From: CALANV01 sp036381615
Lineage (GTDB): Bacteria; Pseudomonadota; Alphaproteobacteria; CACIAM-22H2
DNA length: 64,000 nucleotides
NCBI GenBank assembly: GCA_036381615.1
Contig: DASVCL010000003.1
Location: 34,988 to 98,987 of the forward strand
Direction of reading: 5' to 3'
Shown here: in pieces, positions 50,847-58,758 of the stretch
Layout of the letters: the number at the start of each line of letters is the position of its first letter
How positions within the stretch are numbered: position 1 is the first letter of the stretch
Notes under the pieces: generated by a model
The model's input: only the letters and a program-made list of their open reading frames with translations
Told to the model about the DNA's origin: nothing
The model's database searches: none
Program-made: the position numbers and the translations under genes

Positions 50847-51860
50847 TCAGTGCCGGTGGGGATCGAACCCGAGCTTGCCCTTGACCAGATTGCGCAACGA
50901 CACTTCCGGGCGCGCGCCGAAATGGGAGATCACCTCAGCCGCCGCGATCCCGCCGATGCGGGCGCAGGTCTCGAGGCCGTGCCCCTGCGTCAGGCCGTAG
51001 AGAAAGCCGGCCGCATAAAGGTCGCCCGCGCCGGTCGTGTCGACGACCTGTTCCACCTTCTCGGCAGGCACGGCCTGAACCTTGCCGTCGTTGCATACGA
51101 CCGAGCCCAGCGCGCTTCGTGTCAGCACGACGATCTTGTCCTTCCGGACGCGCACATGCGAGAGCGCGTCGTCGAAATCCTTGGCCTGGTAGAGCGAGAT
51201 GATCTCGGCCTCGTTCGCGAACAGGACGTCGACGTGATGCTCGACGAGGTCGCGAAACTCGGCGCGATGGCGCTCGACGCAGAACGGGTCCGAGAGCGTG
51301 AGGGCGACCTTGCGGCCGGCGGCATGGGCTGCCCGCATTGCCTTGCGGAAAGCTTCTTTCGCCGCCGGCTTGTCCCACAGATAGCCTTCGAGATAGGTGA
51401 CGCTCGCCGCGGCGATCATGGCTTCGGAAATGTCGTCGGGCCCGAGCTCCACGCACGCGCCGAGATAGGTGTTCATCGTGCGCTGGGCATCGGGCGTCAC
51501 GAAGATCAGGCAGCGCGCCGTCGGCGCGCCCGATGTCAGGGCGGGCGTGGCGAACGTGACGCCGGCGGCGCGGATATCATGCCGGAACACCTCGCCGAGC
51601 TGATCGGCCGCCACCTTGCCGATGTAGCCGGCCCGGCCGCCCAGCGAGGCGAGCCCTGCCATGGTATTGGCGGCCGACCCGCCCGAGCACTCGATCGCCG
51701 GCCCCATGGCCGCGTAAAGGACCTCGGCGCGCGCGGCATCGATCAGGGTCATCGTCCCCTTGTTGAGGCGGTTGCCCGTCAGGAAGTCGTCATCCGCCTT
51801 GGCAAGCACATCGACGATCGCATTGCCGATGCCGACCACGTCGAAATCGGTCTGAACCAT
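50847..51860 (-). CDS. PfkB-family adenosine kinase-like sugar kinase
   Basis: A 337-residue ribokinase-fold kinase. N-terminal signature VVGIGNAIVDVLAKADDDFL and GGSAANTMAGLASLGGRAGY (PfkB motif 1 region) are present, and the C-terminal anion-hole motif with catalytic Asp is VVDTTGAGDLYAAGFLYGLT near residue 278. Alphaproteobacterial members of this subgroup are usually named adenosine kinase; ribose or other nucleoside substrates are not excluded. It ends 92 bases before phoR in the same direction. Its own promoter region faces the CtrA-type site. Confidence 0.88.
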   Translation of the reverse strand: MVQTDFDVVGIGNAIVDVLAKADDDFLTGNRLNKGTMTLIDAARAEVLYAAMGPAIECSGGSAANTMAGLASLGGRAGYIGKVAADQLGEVFRHDIRAAGVTFATPALTSGAPTARCLIFVTPDAQRTMNTYLGACVELGPDDISEAMIAAASVTYLEGYLWDKPAAKEAFRKAMRAAHAAGRKVALTLSDPFCVERHRAEFRDLVEHHVDVLFANEAEIISLYQAKDFDDALSHVRVRKDKIVVLTRSALGSVVCNDGKVQAVPAEKVEQVVDTTGAGDLYAAGFLYGLTQGHGLETCARIGGIAAAEVISHFGARPEVSLRNLVKGKLGFDPHRH

Positions 51861-51961
51861 GAAAAATCTCGTGAATTCACGGAAAGGTCGCGGCCAACCG
51901 CCGTTGCGCCAGTATAACTTCGCGGCGGCGCCGTGGACAATGAAGCCTGATGAACGGCATG

Positions 51962-51976
51962 TTAACCATGATTTAA
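51962..51976. promoter_or_regulatory. CtrA-type binding site (TTAA-N7-TTAA)
   Basis: The sequence TTAACCATGATTTAA matches TTAA-N7-TTAA exactly and begins with the extended TTAACCAT form favoured by the cell-cycle regulator CtrA. It lies in the 171-base divergent gap, 55 bases ahead of the EI24-domain gene and about 100 ahead of the kinase gene, within a locally AT-rich stretch (51958-52005). Chance occurrence in such GC-rich DNA is low but not negligible. Confidence 0.6.
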
Positions 51977-52031
51977 AAGAATCGGTTTACCAAATCTTCT
52001 GGTTTTCCCGGGGCTGCCGGCCGGTCTGACG

Positions 52032-52727
52032 ATGTTTTCCGCCTTTGCCAAGGCCCTGGCACAGTTCGGGGATCCAGCATTCCGACGGCCCCTCGTCACG
52101 GGCCTGGCCGTCACCGCCGTCCTGTTCGCCGGCTTATGGACAGCAATATGGTTCGTCTTGGCGCATACGAGGCTCAGCGACGTCGGCTGGATCGAGGTCG
52201 CGGTCGACTCGCTCGGCGGACTGGCGACCGTCATTCTGACGTTCCTGCTGTTTCCGGGCATCGCGGCGGCGGTCATGTCGCTTTTCGTCGACGGCATCAT
52301 CGCCGCGGTCGAGGCGCGCCATTACCCGCACTTGCCGCCGCCGCGGCATCCGTCGCTTGGCGAACAGATCGGTCTTGCCGGCCGCTTCGGGGCGGCGGCC
52401 GTCGCGCTCAATCTGATCGCACTGCCGTTCTATCTGATTCCGGTCGTGAATGTCTTGGTCTTCTACGGCGTGAATAGTTATCTTCTCGCCCGAGAGTATT
52501 ACGAGATGGCCGCGCCGCGGCGGCTCGGGGCCGGTCCGCGCCGGACGCTTTGGCGGCAGCGCCGTCCCGTGTTCATACTCGCGGGGGTCGTCATCGCCTT
52601 CGTTTCGACACTGCCGCTCGTCAATCTGGCGGCGCCGGTCCTTGCCGCCGCCGCGATGACGCATCTCGTCGAGCGGTATCGGCAATCCGCGCCGCGGACC
52701 GGGCAGGCCCACGAGGCCCGGTCGTGA
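52032..52727 (+). CDS. EI24-domain (CysZ-like) membrane protein
   Basis: Inner-membrane protein of 231 residues with about four to five hydrophobic segments. Blocks ALAQFGDPAFRRPLVTGLAV at the N-terminus and LNLIALPFYLIPVVNVLVFY followed by GVNSYLLAREYYEMAAPRRL are typical of the EI24/CysZ family (PF07264). CysZ is a sulfate permease in gamma-proteobacteria; alphaproteobacterial relatives have no established role, so sulfate transport is only a possibility. A CtrA-type site precedes it, and bactofilin follows 73 bases later on the same strand. Confidence 0.8.
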   Translation: MFSAFAKALAQFGDPAFRRPLVTGLAVTAVLFAGLWTAIWFVLAHTRLSDVGWIEVAVDSLGGLATVILTFLLFPGIAAAVMSLFVDGIIAAVEARHYPHLPPPRHPSLGEQIGLAGRFGAAAVALNLIALPFYLIPVVNVLVFYGVNSYLLAREYYEMAAPRRLGAGPRRTLWRQRRPVFILAGVVIAFVSTLPLVNLAAPVLAAAAMTHLVERYRQSAPRTGQAHEARS

Positions 52728-52800
52728 CGTGAACGACGCAAACACGAACACAACGACCACGGAGTCCGGATTGAGCCAACCGAAACCAGAGAGGGCATAG

Positions 52801-53448
52801 ATGTTCCGCCGCAAGAAAGACGAGTTCGATAAACCCAGCACGACGCCGGCGAGGGAGTCGGCCCCCGAGGCCGCCGTCGCGCGCACCGTCACGCCGCCCA
52901 ATCCGGCGCCGACCTTCGGCGGCAGCGGTATCCTGAAGCCGACTGCCACGGTCGCCCCGGCTGCCCCGGTTGCGACGCCCCGCGCCGTGTCGCCCGCGGC
53001 CCCCCGTGAGAAACTTGGAGGCGAGTCCGAAGTGAAGAAGACCGAAGAAAAGAAGCTGACCGTCGGCCCCGAGATCGTCCTTTCGGGCCAGATCACCTCG
53101 TGCGACCGGCTGGTCGTCGAAGGCCGCGTCGAGGCGTCCCTGTCCGACAGCCGGGCGATCGAGATCGCCGAGTCAGGCTTCTTCAAGGGCACGGCTGAGA
53201 TCGACCACGCCGTGATCGGCGGCCGGTTCGAGGGAACGTTGACGGTGCGCGAGCGCCTGACGATCCGTTCGACCGGACGCGTCCAGGGCAAGATCCGCTA
53301 CGGCCAGATCGAGATCGAGCCGGGCGGCGAGATTTCGGGCGAGGTGCAGGTCGCCGGCCGGGCGCCCGCAGGTCTGAAGGCGGTGCAGGATGCGCCCAAG
53401 CCGGCGGTGACCGGCCCGGCGTTCCCGGGCGAATCCAAACTCGCCTGA
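52801..53448 (+). CDS. Bactofilin
   Basis: Polymer-forming cytoskeletal protein of 215 residues. The N-terminal 80 residues are proline/alanine-rich and disordered, with the basic start MFRRKKDEF typical of bactofilins. The beta-helix domain follows (about 85-190: GPEIVLSGQITSCDRLVVEG, AEIDHAVIGGRFEGTLTVRE, IEIEPGGEISGEVQVAG). Bactofilins scaffold envelope machinery in stalk or curvature formation. No peptidoglycan hydrolase is adjacent; a lipoprotein gene follows 15 bases later and may be in the same unit. Confidence 0.92.
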   Translation: MFRRKKDEFDKPSTTPARESAPEAAVARTVTPPNPAPTFGGSGILKPTATVAPAAPVATPRAVSPAAPREKLGGESEVKKTEEKKLTVGPEIVLSGQITSCDRLVVEGRVEASLSDSRAIEIAESGFFKGTAEIDHAVIGGRFEGTLTVRERLTIRSTGRVQGKIRYGQIEIEPGGEISGEVQVAGRAPAGLKAVQDAPKPAVTGPAFPGESKLA

Positions 53449-53463
53449 GGTCGAGGCAACGGC

Positions 53464-53997
53464 GTGGCGGCGAGACCCGCTCACAGCGGCAGGTCCCGGG
53501 TCTGGCTGATCGGCATGGTCAGCCTTCTGGGATTGGCCGCGTGCGAGACGCTATCGCTGCCACCGCCACTTGCGTCCGGCGCGGGCATCGCCCCGCACCA
53601 GGCAGATCACGTCGAGCCCGGCATGGCGGCGGCGCCCGTCGAACCTGCGGCCGTTCAATCGACGTCGGGCGACGAGGCTGCCGATCCGGTTCCGCCGCAG
53701 ACGGCGGCCATTGCGCCGTCACTCCCGTCCCGATCGCACGCGCCCGAACGGCTGATCGGGCTCTCGCGCGAGCATCTTCAGGACCTGCTCGGGCCGGCCG
53801 CGTTCGTCCGGCGCGACGGGCCTGTGCAGATCTGGCGCTATGCCGCCGAGCGCTGCTTCCTGGACGTATTTCTCTATCGCGAAGACACGGGTCTTCGCGT
53901 TCATCACGTCGATGCCCGTTCGCGTGACGGGTCACGCATCACGACCGCCGAGTGTTACGGCCGCCTGCTCGACGCGCGCGGCCCTCGAACCGGTTGA
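53464..53997 (+). CDS. Hypothetical lipoprotein with SmpA-like C-terminal region
   Basis: A 177-residue protein from a GTG start with GAGG upstream. A lipobox LLGLAAC (acylated Cys about residue 27) is clear. A proline/alanine-rich linker (residues 30-90) leads to a folded domain: RLIGLSREHLQDLLGPAAFV then RRDGPVQIWRYAAERCFLDV. The GLSREHLQDLLGPAA pattern resembles SmpA/BamE-type small lipoproteins, a loose similarity. It follows bactofilin closely. The 3' end overlaps the convergent nth gene by 43 bases. Confidence 0.72.
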   Translation: MAARPAHSGRSRVWLIGMVSLLGLAACETLSLPPPLASGAGIAPHQADHVEPGMAAAPVEPAAVQSTSGDEAADPVPPQTAAIAPSLPSRSHAPERLIGLSREHLQDLLGPAAFVRRDGPVQIWRYAAERCFLDVFLYREDTGLRVHHVDARSRDGSRITTAECYGRLLDARGPRTG

Positions 53998-54662
53998 GCC
54001 GGCAACGGCGTCATCGAGAGCATCTCGGCCGCCGGCGTCTTGTCCTTGTAACCGCACAGGTCGCGTATCGGGCAGGCCGGGCAGTCCGGCCTGCGTGCCT
54101 TGCACACATAGCGCCCGTGCAGGATCAGCCAATGGTGCGCGTGGCGCCTGTAGCGGTCCGGCACGATCTTCTCGAGCTTCTGCTCGACCGCGAGCGGCGT
54201 CGCGCCGGGGGCGAGCCCCGTCCGGTTGGCGACGCGGAAGATATGCGTATCGACGGCGATGGTCGGTTCGCCGAAGACGACGTTGAGCACGACATTGGCC
54301 GTCTTCCGGCCGACGCCCGGCAACGCCTCCAGATCCTCGCGACGCCGCGGCACCTCGCCGCCATACCGTTCGACCAGGATGCGCGAGAGCGCCATCACGT
54401 TCTTGGCCTTGGTATTGAACAGGCCGATCGTCTTGATGTGTTCCTTGAGGCCGGCCTCGCCGAGCGCCAGCATTTTTGCCGGCGTATCGACGATCTCGAA
54501 CAGACGGCGGGTCGCCTTGTTGACGCCGGCGTCGGTCGCCTGCGCCGACAGAACGACGGCGACCAGCAGCGTATAGGCATTCCGGTACTCGAGCTCGGTC
54601 TTGGGCTCGGGCAGCCGCTCCGCGAGACGACGGAAGAGATCCTCGACCTGGGCCGGTTTCAT
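53955..54662 (-). CDS. nth: Endonuclease III
   Basis: Base-excision-repair glycosylase/AP lyase of 235 residues acting on oxidised pyrimidines. The helix-hairpin-helix LPGVGRKTANVVLNVVFGEP carries the catalytic Lys and AVDTHIFRVANRTGL the catalytic Asp. The 4Fe-4S loop is C-x6-C-x2-C-x5-C in VCKARRPDCPACPIRDLCGY. The start is the ATG of MKPAQVEDLFRRLAE; the open frame upstream is not homologous. The last 14 codons overlap the opposite-strand lipoprotein gene. Confidence 0.95.
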   Translation of the reverse strand: MKPAQVEDLFRRLAERLPEPKTELEYRNAYTLLVAVVLSAQATDAGVNKATRRLFEIVDTPAKMLALGEAGLKEHIKTIGLFNTKAKNVMALSRILVERYGGEVPRRREDLEALPGVGRKTANVVLNVVFGEPTIAVDTHIFRVANRTGLAPGATPLAVEQKLEKIVPDRYRRHAHHWLILHGRYVCKARRPDCPACPIRDLCGYKDKTPAAEMLSMTPLPAQPVRGPRASSRRP

Positions 54663-54823
54663 GGCGTTGAATGTTGCGGACGCGGCCGTGAAAATCCAGC
54701 CCGATCCGCCGTCTCCTCGCGCCTCGCGGGAGGCCGGACACGGGCACACGTTTGACCCGGAACTTGCGGGCTGGCCGGTCGACCGTCTCTATGCTTTGAT
54801 TCCCAGGTCGCCGAGGAAACGAC

Positions 54824-55306
54824 ATGGCCCCCGGACCGGACGACCGCGACGCCGTACTCGACCTGGTGCTGCGCCCCCATCGCAGCCTGTCCCCGGCCGG
54901 ATTCCGGGCCGTGATGGCGATGGTGGCCGGCTTCAGCTTCGTTGCCGGAATCGTGTTCTGGTCGCTCGGCGCCTGGCCGGTGATGGGATTCCTGGGGCTC
55001 GAGGCCCTGCTCGTCTACATCGCCTTCAGGGCGAGCTATGCGGAAGGGCGGATCTACGAGCGCATCCGGCTGTCGACCGATTCGCTCGTGATCGAACGCG
55101 TGAATGCGGCCGGCCGGCATGAGTCGTTCTCGCTGCAGCCGTATTGGCTGCGCGTCGAGCTCGCCGACGAGCCGGCGCCCGAAAATCACCTGCGCGTCTG
55201 GAGTCACGGGCGTGCGTACACGGTCGGCGCCTTCCTGCCGCCGGAGGAGCGGGCCGAAGTCGCCGGCATCCTGCGTGCGGGCCTGGCGCGGATCCGGTCG
55301 CCCTAG
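54824..55306 (+). CDS. DUF2244-family membrane protein
   Basis: A 160-residue protein with two adjacent membrane segments (about 33-75: VMAMVAGFSFVAGIVFWSLG and WPVMGFLGLEALLVYIAF) and a C-terminal cytoplasmic domain (RIYERIRLSTDSLVIERVNA, LQPYWLRVELADEP, GAFLPPEERAEVAGIL). This layout is the DUF2244 family, widespread in alphaproteobacteria and often beside nth; function unknown. It is divergent from nth and nearly touches the convergent PAS gene stop. Confidence 0.85.
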   Translation: MAPGPDDRDAVLDLVLRPHRSLSPAGFRAVMAMVAGFSFVAGIVFWSLGAWPVMGFLGLEALLVYIAFRASYAEGRIYERIRLSTDSLVIERVNAAGRHESFSLQPYWLRVELADEPAPENHLRVWSHGRAYTVGAFLPPEERAEVAGILRAGLARIRSP

Positions 55307-55307
55307 A

Positions 55308-55781
55308 TCATTCAGCCCTGTAGACGCCGACGAGCAGCATCTCCACGTCGCGCCCGGTCACCGTCAGCGGCAGGACCAGCCGCGCCATCACCAGGGAGAA
55401 GAACTGGACTGAACGCCGTCGCGAGATGGCGAGCGGAACGGCATGCCTGACCACGTGCCCGTACTCGGCATGGATCACTTCCTGCACCGAGGCGGCGAGC
55501 GAGCTTACGCATCGGCCGGTGAGGTCGCGGTTGAAATAGGACGCGAGTACCGAGCCATAGACGCGGTACCTGTAGTCCGCGCCGCCATCGATCACGTCGA
55601 TCAGCATCAGGTTGCCGAGCCACGGCCGCAGATTGAGCACGTCGATGTCCCGCCGAAACGGCATGGTGCGCCCGGCCCGGCAGCGATCCCAGAAGGCGTA
55701 AAGGTTGCGCAGGCTTTCGGGCAGCTGCTCGATCCCGACCGCGTCGGGCGGCGTGACCAGGACCGGGTTCACCATGCTCAT
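55308..55781 (-). CDS. PAS-domain protein of the PAS_5 type
   Basis: A 157-residue single-domain protein. The pattern LYAFWDRCRAGRTMPFRRDI then LNLRPWLGNLMLIDVIDGGA, YRVYGSVLASYFNRDLTGRC and a C-terminal LVLPLTVTGRDVEMLLVGVY match the alphaproteobacterial PAS_5 family (PF07310), whose ligand and role are unknown. It has no output domain. The ATG overlaps the dapB stop by four bases, so the two are probably co-translated, which is unexpected given their roles. A second ATG two codons in is possible. Confidence 0.82.
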   Translation of the reverse strand: MSMVNPVLVTPPDAVGIEQLPESLRNLYAFWDRCRAGRTMPFRRDIDVLNLRPWLGNLMLIDVIDGGADYRYRVYGSVLASYFNRDLTGRCVSSLAASVQEVIHAEYGHVVRHAVPLAISRRRSVQFFSLVMARLVLPLTVTGRDVEMLLVGVYRAE

Positions 55782-56581
55782 AGGCCGAGCACGTCGCGCA
55801 TGCCGTAGAGGCCGGGCGGCCGGCCGCGCGCCCACATCGCGGCCTTGACCGCGCCGCTCGCATAGATTTGACGGCTCGCCGCCTTGTGCGTGAGTTCGAG
55901 CCGCTCTGCCGGCCCGCAAAACATCACCGTGTGATCGCCGACCTCGTTGCCGCCGCGCAGCGCCGCGAAGCCGATCGCGCCGGTCGGGCGAGCCCCGGTA
56001 TGCCCGTCGCGGCCACGGACCGCAACATCGGCAAGCCGCACGCCGCGACCGCGCGCGGCCGCCTCGCCAAGCGCCAGCGCGGTACCCGAGGGTGCATCGA
56101 CCTTGTGCCGATGATGGATCTCGAAGATCTCGATGTCGAACTCGGGTCCGAGCCGCGCGGCGACCTGCTCGGTGAGGGCGAACAGGAGATTGACCACGAG
56201 GCTCATGTTGGGCGACCGCACGATCGGCGCGCGTGTGGCAGCCTCCGCAATCGCGTCGTCCGCGGCCTTGTCGAGCCCGGTCGTGCCGATCACGAGCACT
56301 TTCCCTGTCTGCGCCGCGAGACGCGCATGTGTCGTCGTCGCCGACGGGGTCGTGAAGTCGATCACGGCGTCCGCGGCCGCGAACAGCGCCCCGGCGTCCG
56401 CGGAGACTTTCACGTTTGCCGTCCCGATCCCGGCGACCTCGCCGACATCCCGCCCGATCAGCTCGCTGCCGGGTGCCTCGGTTCCGCCGGCGATGGCGCA
56501 ACCCTTCGTGCCGGCGATCTCGCGCACGAGCATCCGGCCCATCCGGCCGCCGCAGCCGACCACCCCGATCCGATAGGTCAT
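55778..56581 (-). CDS. dapB: 4-hydroxy-tetrahydrodipicolinate reductase
   Basis: Second committed enzyme of lysine/diaminopimelate synthesis, 267 residues. The nucleotide-binding start MTYRIGVVGCGGRMGRMLVR, the VIDFTTPSATTTHARLA block, and the catalytic motif IHHRHKVDAPSGTALALGEA (His pair and Lys) near residue 155 are complete. Start is the ATG at 56581; a longer frame upstream is arginine-rich and not homologous. It overlaps the PAS gene by four bases and lies 61 bases downstream of the DprE2-like gene. Confidence 0.96.
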   Translation of the reverse strand: MTYRIGVVGCGGRMGRMLVREIAGTKGCAIAGGTEAPGSELIGRDVGEVAGIGTANVKVSADAGALFAAADAVIDFTTPSATTTHARLAAQTGKVLVIGTTGLDKAADDAIAEAATRAPIVRSPNMSLVVNLLFALTEQVAARLGPEFDIEIFEIHHRHKVDAPSGTALALGEAAARGRGVRLADVAVRGRDGHTGARPTGAIGFAALRGGNEVGDHTVMFCGPAERLELTHKAASRQIYASGAVKAAMWARGRPPGLYGMRDVLGL

Positions 56582-56642
56582 TCGAAGTTCCCCCTCGCGA
56601 CTTGAGTTCGTGATTGAACGCAAGGCCCCGGCAAAAACAAGC

Positions 56643-57395
56643 TCAAATGTTGAGGCGCTTGAATATCCGTTCCGGAATGTTGCGGATGATCGCCATGATG
56701 CCCCACCAAAAGAAGGGCACGTAGAGTTCCTCGCGACCCGCCTTCGCGGCCTTGAGGCACGCGCGCGCAACCGATTCGGGCGAAGCGACCAGGAAGAGGC
56801 CGGGCAGACCGAACGTCATCGCCGTGTCCACGAAACCGGGCTTTATGGTCGTGACCGTAACGCCGGCCCGATGAAGACGAGCCCGCAAGCCCTGCAGATA
56901 GACGGAGAGGCCGGCCTTCGCCGATCCGTAGACGTAATTCTTCAGGCGGCCGCGGTCACCGGCGACGGACCCGAGTGCAACGATCCGTCCGCGCCGTTGC
57001 GCTTCGAGGATGGGGGCCGCGATCTGGAGGAGGTTGACCGCGCCTGCGTAGTTCACGGTGATGGCGCGCAACGCCAGCGCCGGATCGCGGTCGATGTCGG
57101 ATTGGTTCGGCATGAGGCCGAAGGCGAGAAAGAGATTGAGCGTGCCGCCCGCCGCAGCCTCGCGGGCCGCCTCGATCAGTGCGGCGTGTCCCGCGAGGTC
57201 GGCCGCGTCGAAGTCCATCACGTGGACGCGCCGGCCCGTCCGAATCGCGATGTCGGCCGCCGTCATGTCGAGGTCGGCGCGGTCGCGCCCGGCGAGCAGG
57301 ATGTCGGCCCCGTCCTGGGCAGCCGCCCGCGCGAACGCCCGCGCGATCGCCGACGATGCGCCGAGGACGAGCCAGGTTTCCGGGGCGGCGGTCAC
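56643..57395 (-). CDS. SDR reductase, DprE2-like
   Basis: Short-chain dehydrogenase of 250 residues. The cofactor motif is WLVLGASSAIARAFARAAA and the catalytic Tyr/Lys pair is in NYVYGSAKAGLSVYLQGLRA; VALGSVAGDRGRLKN carries the catalytic Ser. The C-terminal YVPFFWWGIMAIIRNIPERI matches DprE2, which reduces polyprenyl-phospho-2-keto-erythro-pentofuranose to the arabinose form. The GTG start overlaps the DprE1-like stop by four bases, a strong hint that both act on one intermediate. Assignment rests on similarity plus neighbours. Confidence 0.83.
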   Translation of the reverse strand: MTAAPETWLVLGASSAIARAFARAAAQDGADILLAGRDRADLDMTAADIAIRTGRRVHVMDFDAADLAGHAALIEAAREAAAGGTLNLFLAFGLMPNQSDIDRDPALALRAITVNYAGAVNLLQIAAPILEAQRRGRIVALGSVAGDRGRLKNYVYGSAKAGLSVYLQGLRARLHRAGVTVTTIKPGFVDTAMTFGLPGLFLVASPESVARACLKAAKAGREELYVPFFWWGIMAIIRNIPERIFKRLNI

Positions 57396-58753
57396 GCGCT
57401 GCCTCCCCGGCCGCGGGCGGCCTTCAGGCCGAGGCGGCGCGCAAGGTCGGAGGTAAATGTCTCATGCGGGTCCACGCGTGCCAGGACCGCCCTGAACTTG
57501 TCGATTTTCGGATACATCGCCCGCAGCGACTCCGGCGAGAGCAGCGCGTCCTTGGCAAGATAGACGCGCCCGCCATTTTCGATGGTGATCCGCTCGAGCT
57601 TCCGCAGCATCTCCTCGGCGCCGTTGCGCCGGGGGAAATCGAGCGCCAGCGTGAACCCGCGCATGGGAAAGGACAGATGGCCCCGCCCTTCGCGCCCGAG
57701 CGTCTTGAGCACGGCAAGAAAGGATGCCCCGCGGCCGCGGCCGATCTCGGCGAGCAGCTGCCGCAGGCCGCCGGCCGCCGTGGCGTCCGGCAGCACGCAT
57801 TGGAACTGGTAAAAGCCGCGCCGCCCGTAGATGCGGTTCCAGTGATGGATGGCATCAAGAGGATACAGGAACGTGGCGAACGGAACGGTTCGCTGCCGCC
57901 CGCCCGCCGGCACGCGGCGGAAATACAGCTCGTTGAATGCGCGTACCGTCCAGGGGTTCAGAACGAATTCGGGAAGGTCGAAGGGAATGGCGCGGGCACA
58001 GACGGGCGCGCCGGCGGCGACGCCGCCTGGCGGTGCGAATTCCGCCGTTTCGAGAATGCCGCGGCCGGCATCGGCACCCGTCGCAAGTGCATCGATCCAC
58101 CCGACCGAGAACGTCGCCGCATCGCGCACGCGCGCGAAGGCCGCGAGGAAGGCATCGAGATCGCGCATGCGTTCCTCGCGCACCACGACGTGGGCGCTCG
58201 CTGCGGGCAACATCCGAAAGCAGATCGCGCGCATGATGCCGGTCAGGCCCATGCCGCCGACCGTCGCCGCGAAGAGGTTGGGGTCGGCCTCCGGCGATAT
58301 GCGCCGGACCGTTCCGTCCGCCAGCAGCAGGTCGATCCAGCGCACATGGTCGCCGAAGCTCCCGTGGCGGTCGTGATTCTTGCCGTGCACGTCGGCGGCG
58401 ACGGCGCCGCCGATCGTCGCGAACGCCGTGCCGGGGCTGGCCGGGGGCATGAAGCCGCGCGGCAGGAACACGTCGATGAGATCGCGGAACGTGACGCCCG
58501 GTTCGACGACGACCTCGCCGGTCGATGCGTCGAAGGACAGGATGCGGTTGAGCCGCGCCGTCAGGATCACGCGACCGCCGGTATTGAGGGCGGCATCGCC
58601 GTAGGAGCGCCCGCCGCCGAAGGCGATGATGCCGTCGCCCGAAGCCTCGGCAAGCGCCGCCGCGATCTCCGGCTGACGTTCGGGGCGGCAGGCGCGGCTG
58701 CGCGCCACGATGACGCGCCCCCATCCGGTCAGATCCATCTCTTTCCAGTTCAC
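57392..58753 (-). CDS. FAD-binding oxidoreductase, DprE1-like
   Basis: A 453-residue FAD_binding_4 flavoprotein resembling DprE1, which oxidises the 2'-hydroxyl of polyprenyl-phosphoribose. FAD-domain blocks are IIAFGGGRSYGDAALNTGGR, GVTFRDLIDVFLPRGFMPPA and ADVHGKNHDRHGSFGDHVRW, the last very close to mycobacterial DprE1. The C-terminal VYLAKDALLSPESLRAMYPK contains the Lys expected at the DprE1 active site. I prefer a GTG start at 58753, five bases after the UbiA stop with GGTGAGA ahead; an ATG five codons later is the alternative. Confidence 0.85.
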   Translation of the reverse strand: MNWKEMDLTGWGRVIVARSRACRPERQPEIAAALAEASGDGIIAFGGGRSYGDAALNTGGRVILTARLNRILSFDASTGEVVVEPGVTFRDLIDVFLPRGFMPPASPGTAFATIGGAVAADVHGKNHDRHGSFGDHVRWIDLLLADGTVRRISPEADPNLFAATVGGMGLTGIMRAICFRMLPAASAHVVVREERMRDLDAFLAAFARVRDAATFSVGWIDALATGADAGRGILETAEFAPPGGVAAGAPVCARAIPFDLPEFVLNPWTVRAFNELYFRRVPAGGRQRTVPFATFLYPLDAIHHWNRIYGRRGFYQFQCVLPDATAAGGLRQLLAEIGRGRGASFLAVLKTLGREGRGHLSFPMRGFTLALDFPRRNGAEEMLRKLERITIENGGRVYLAKDALLSPESLRAMYPKIDKFRAVLARVDPHETFTSDLARRLGLKAARGRGGSA

Positions 58754-58758
58754 GGCTC

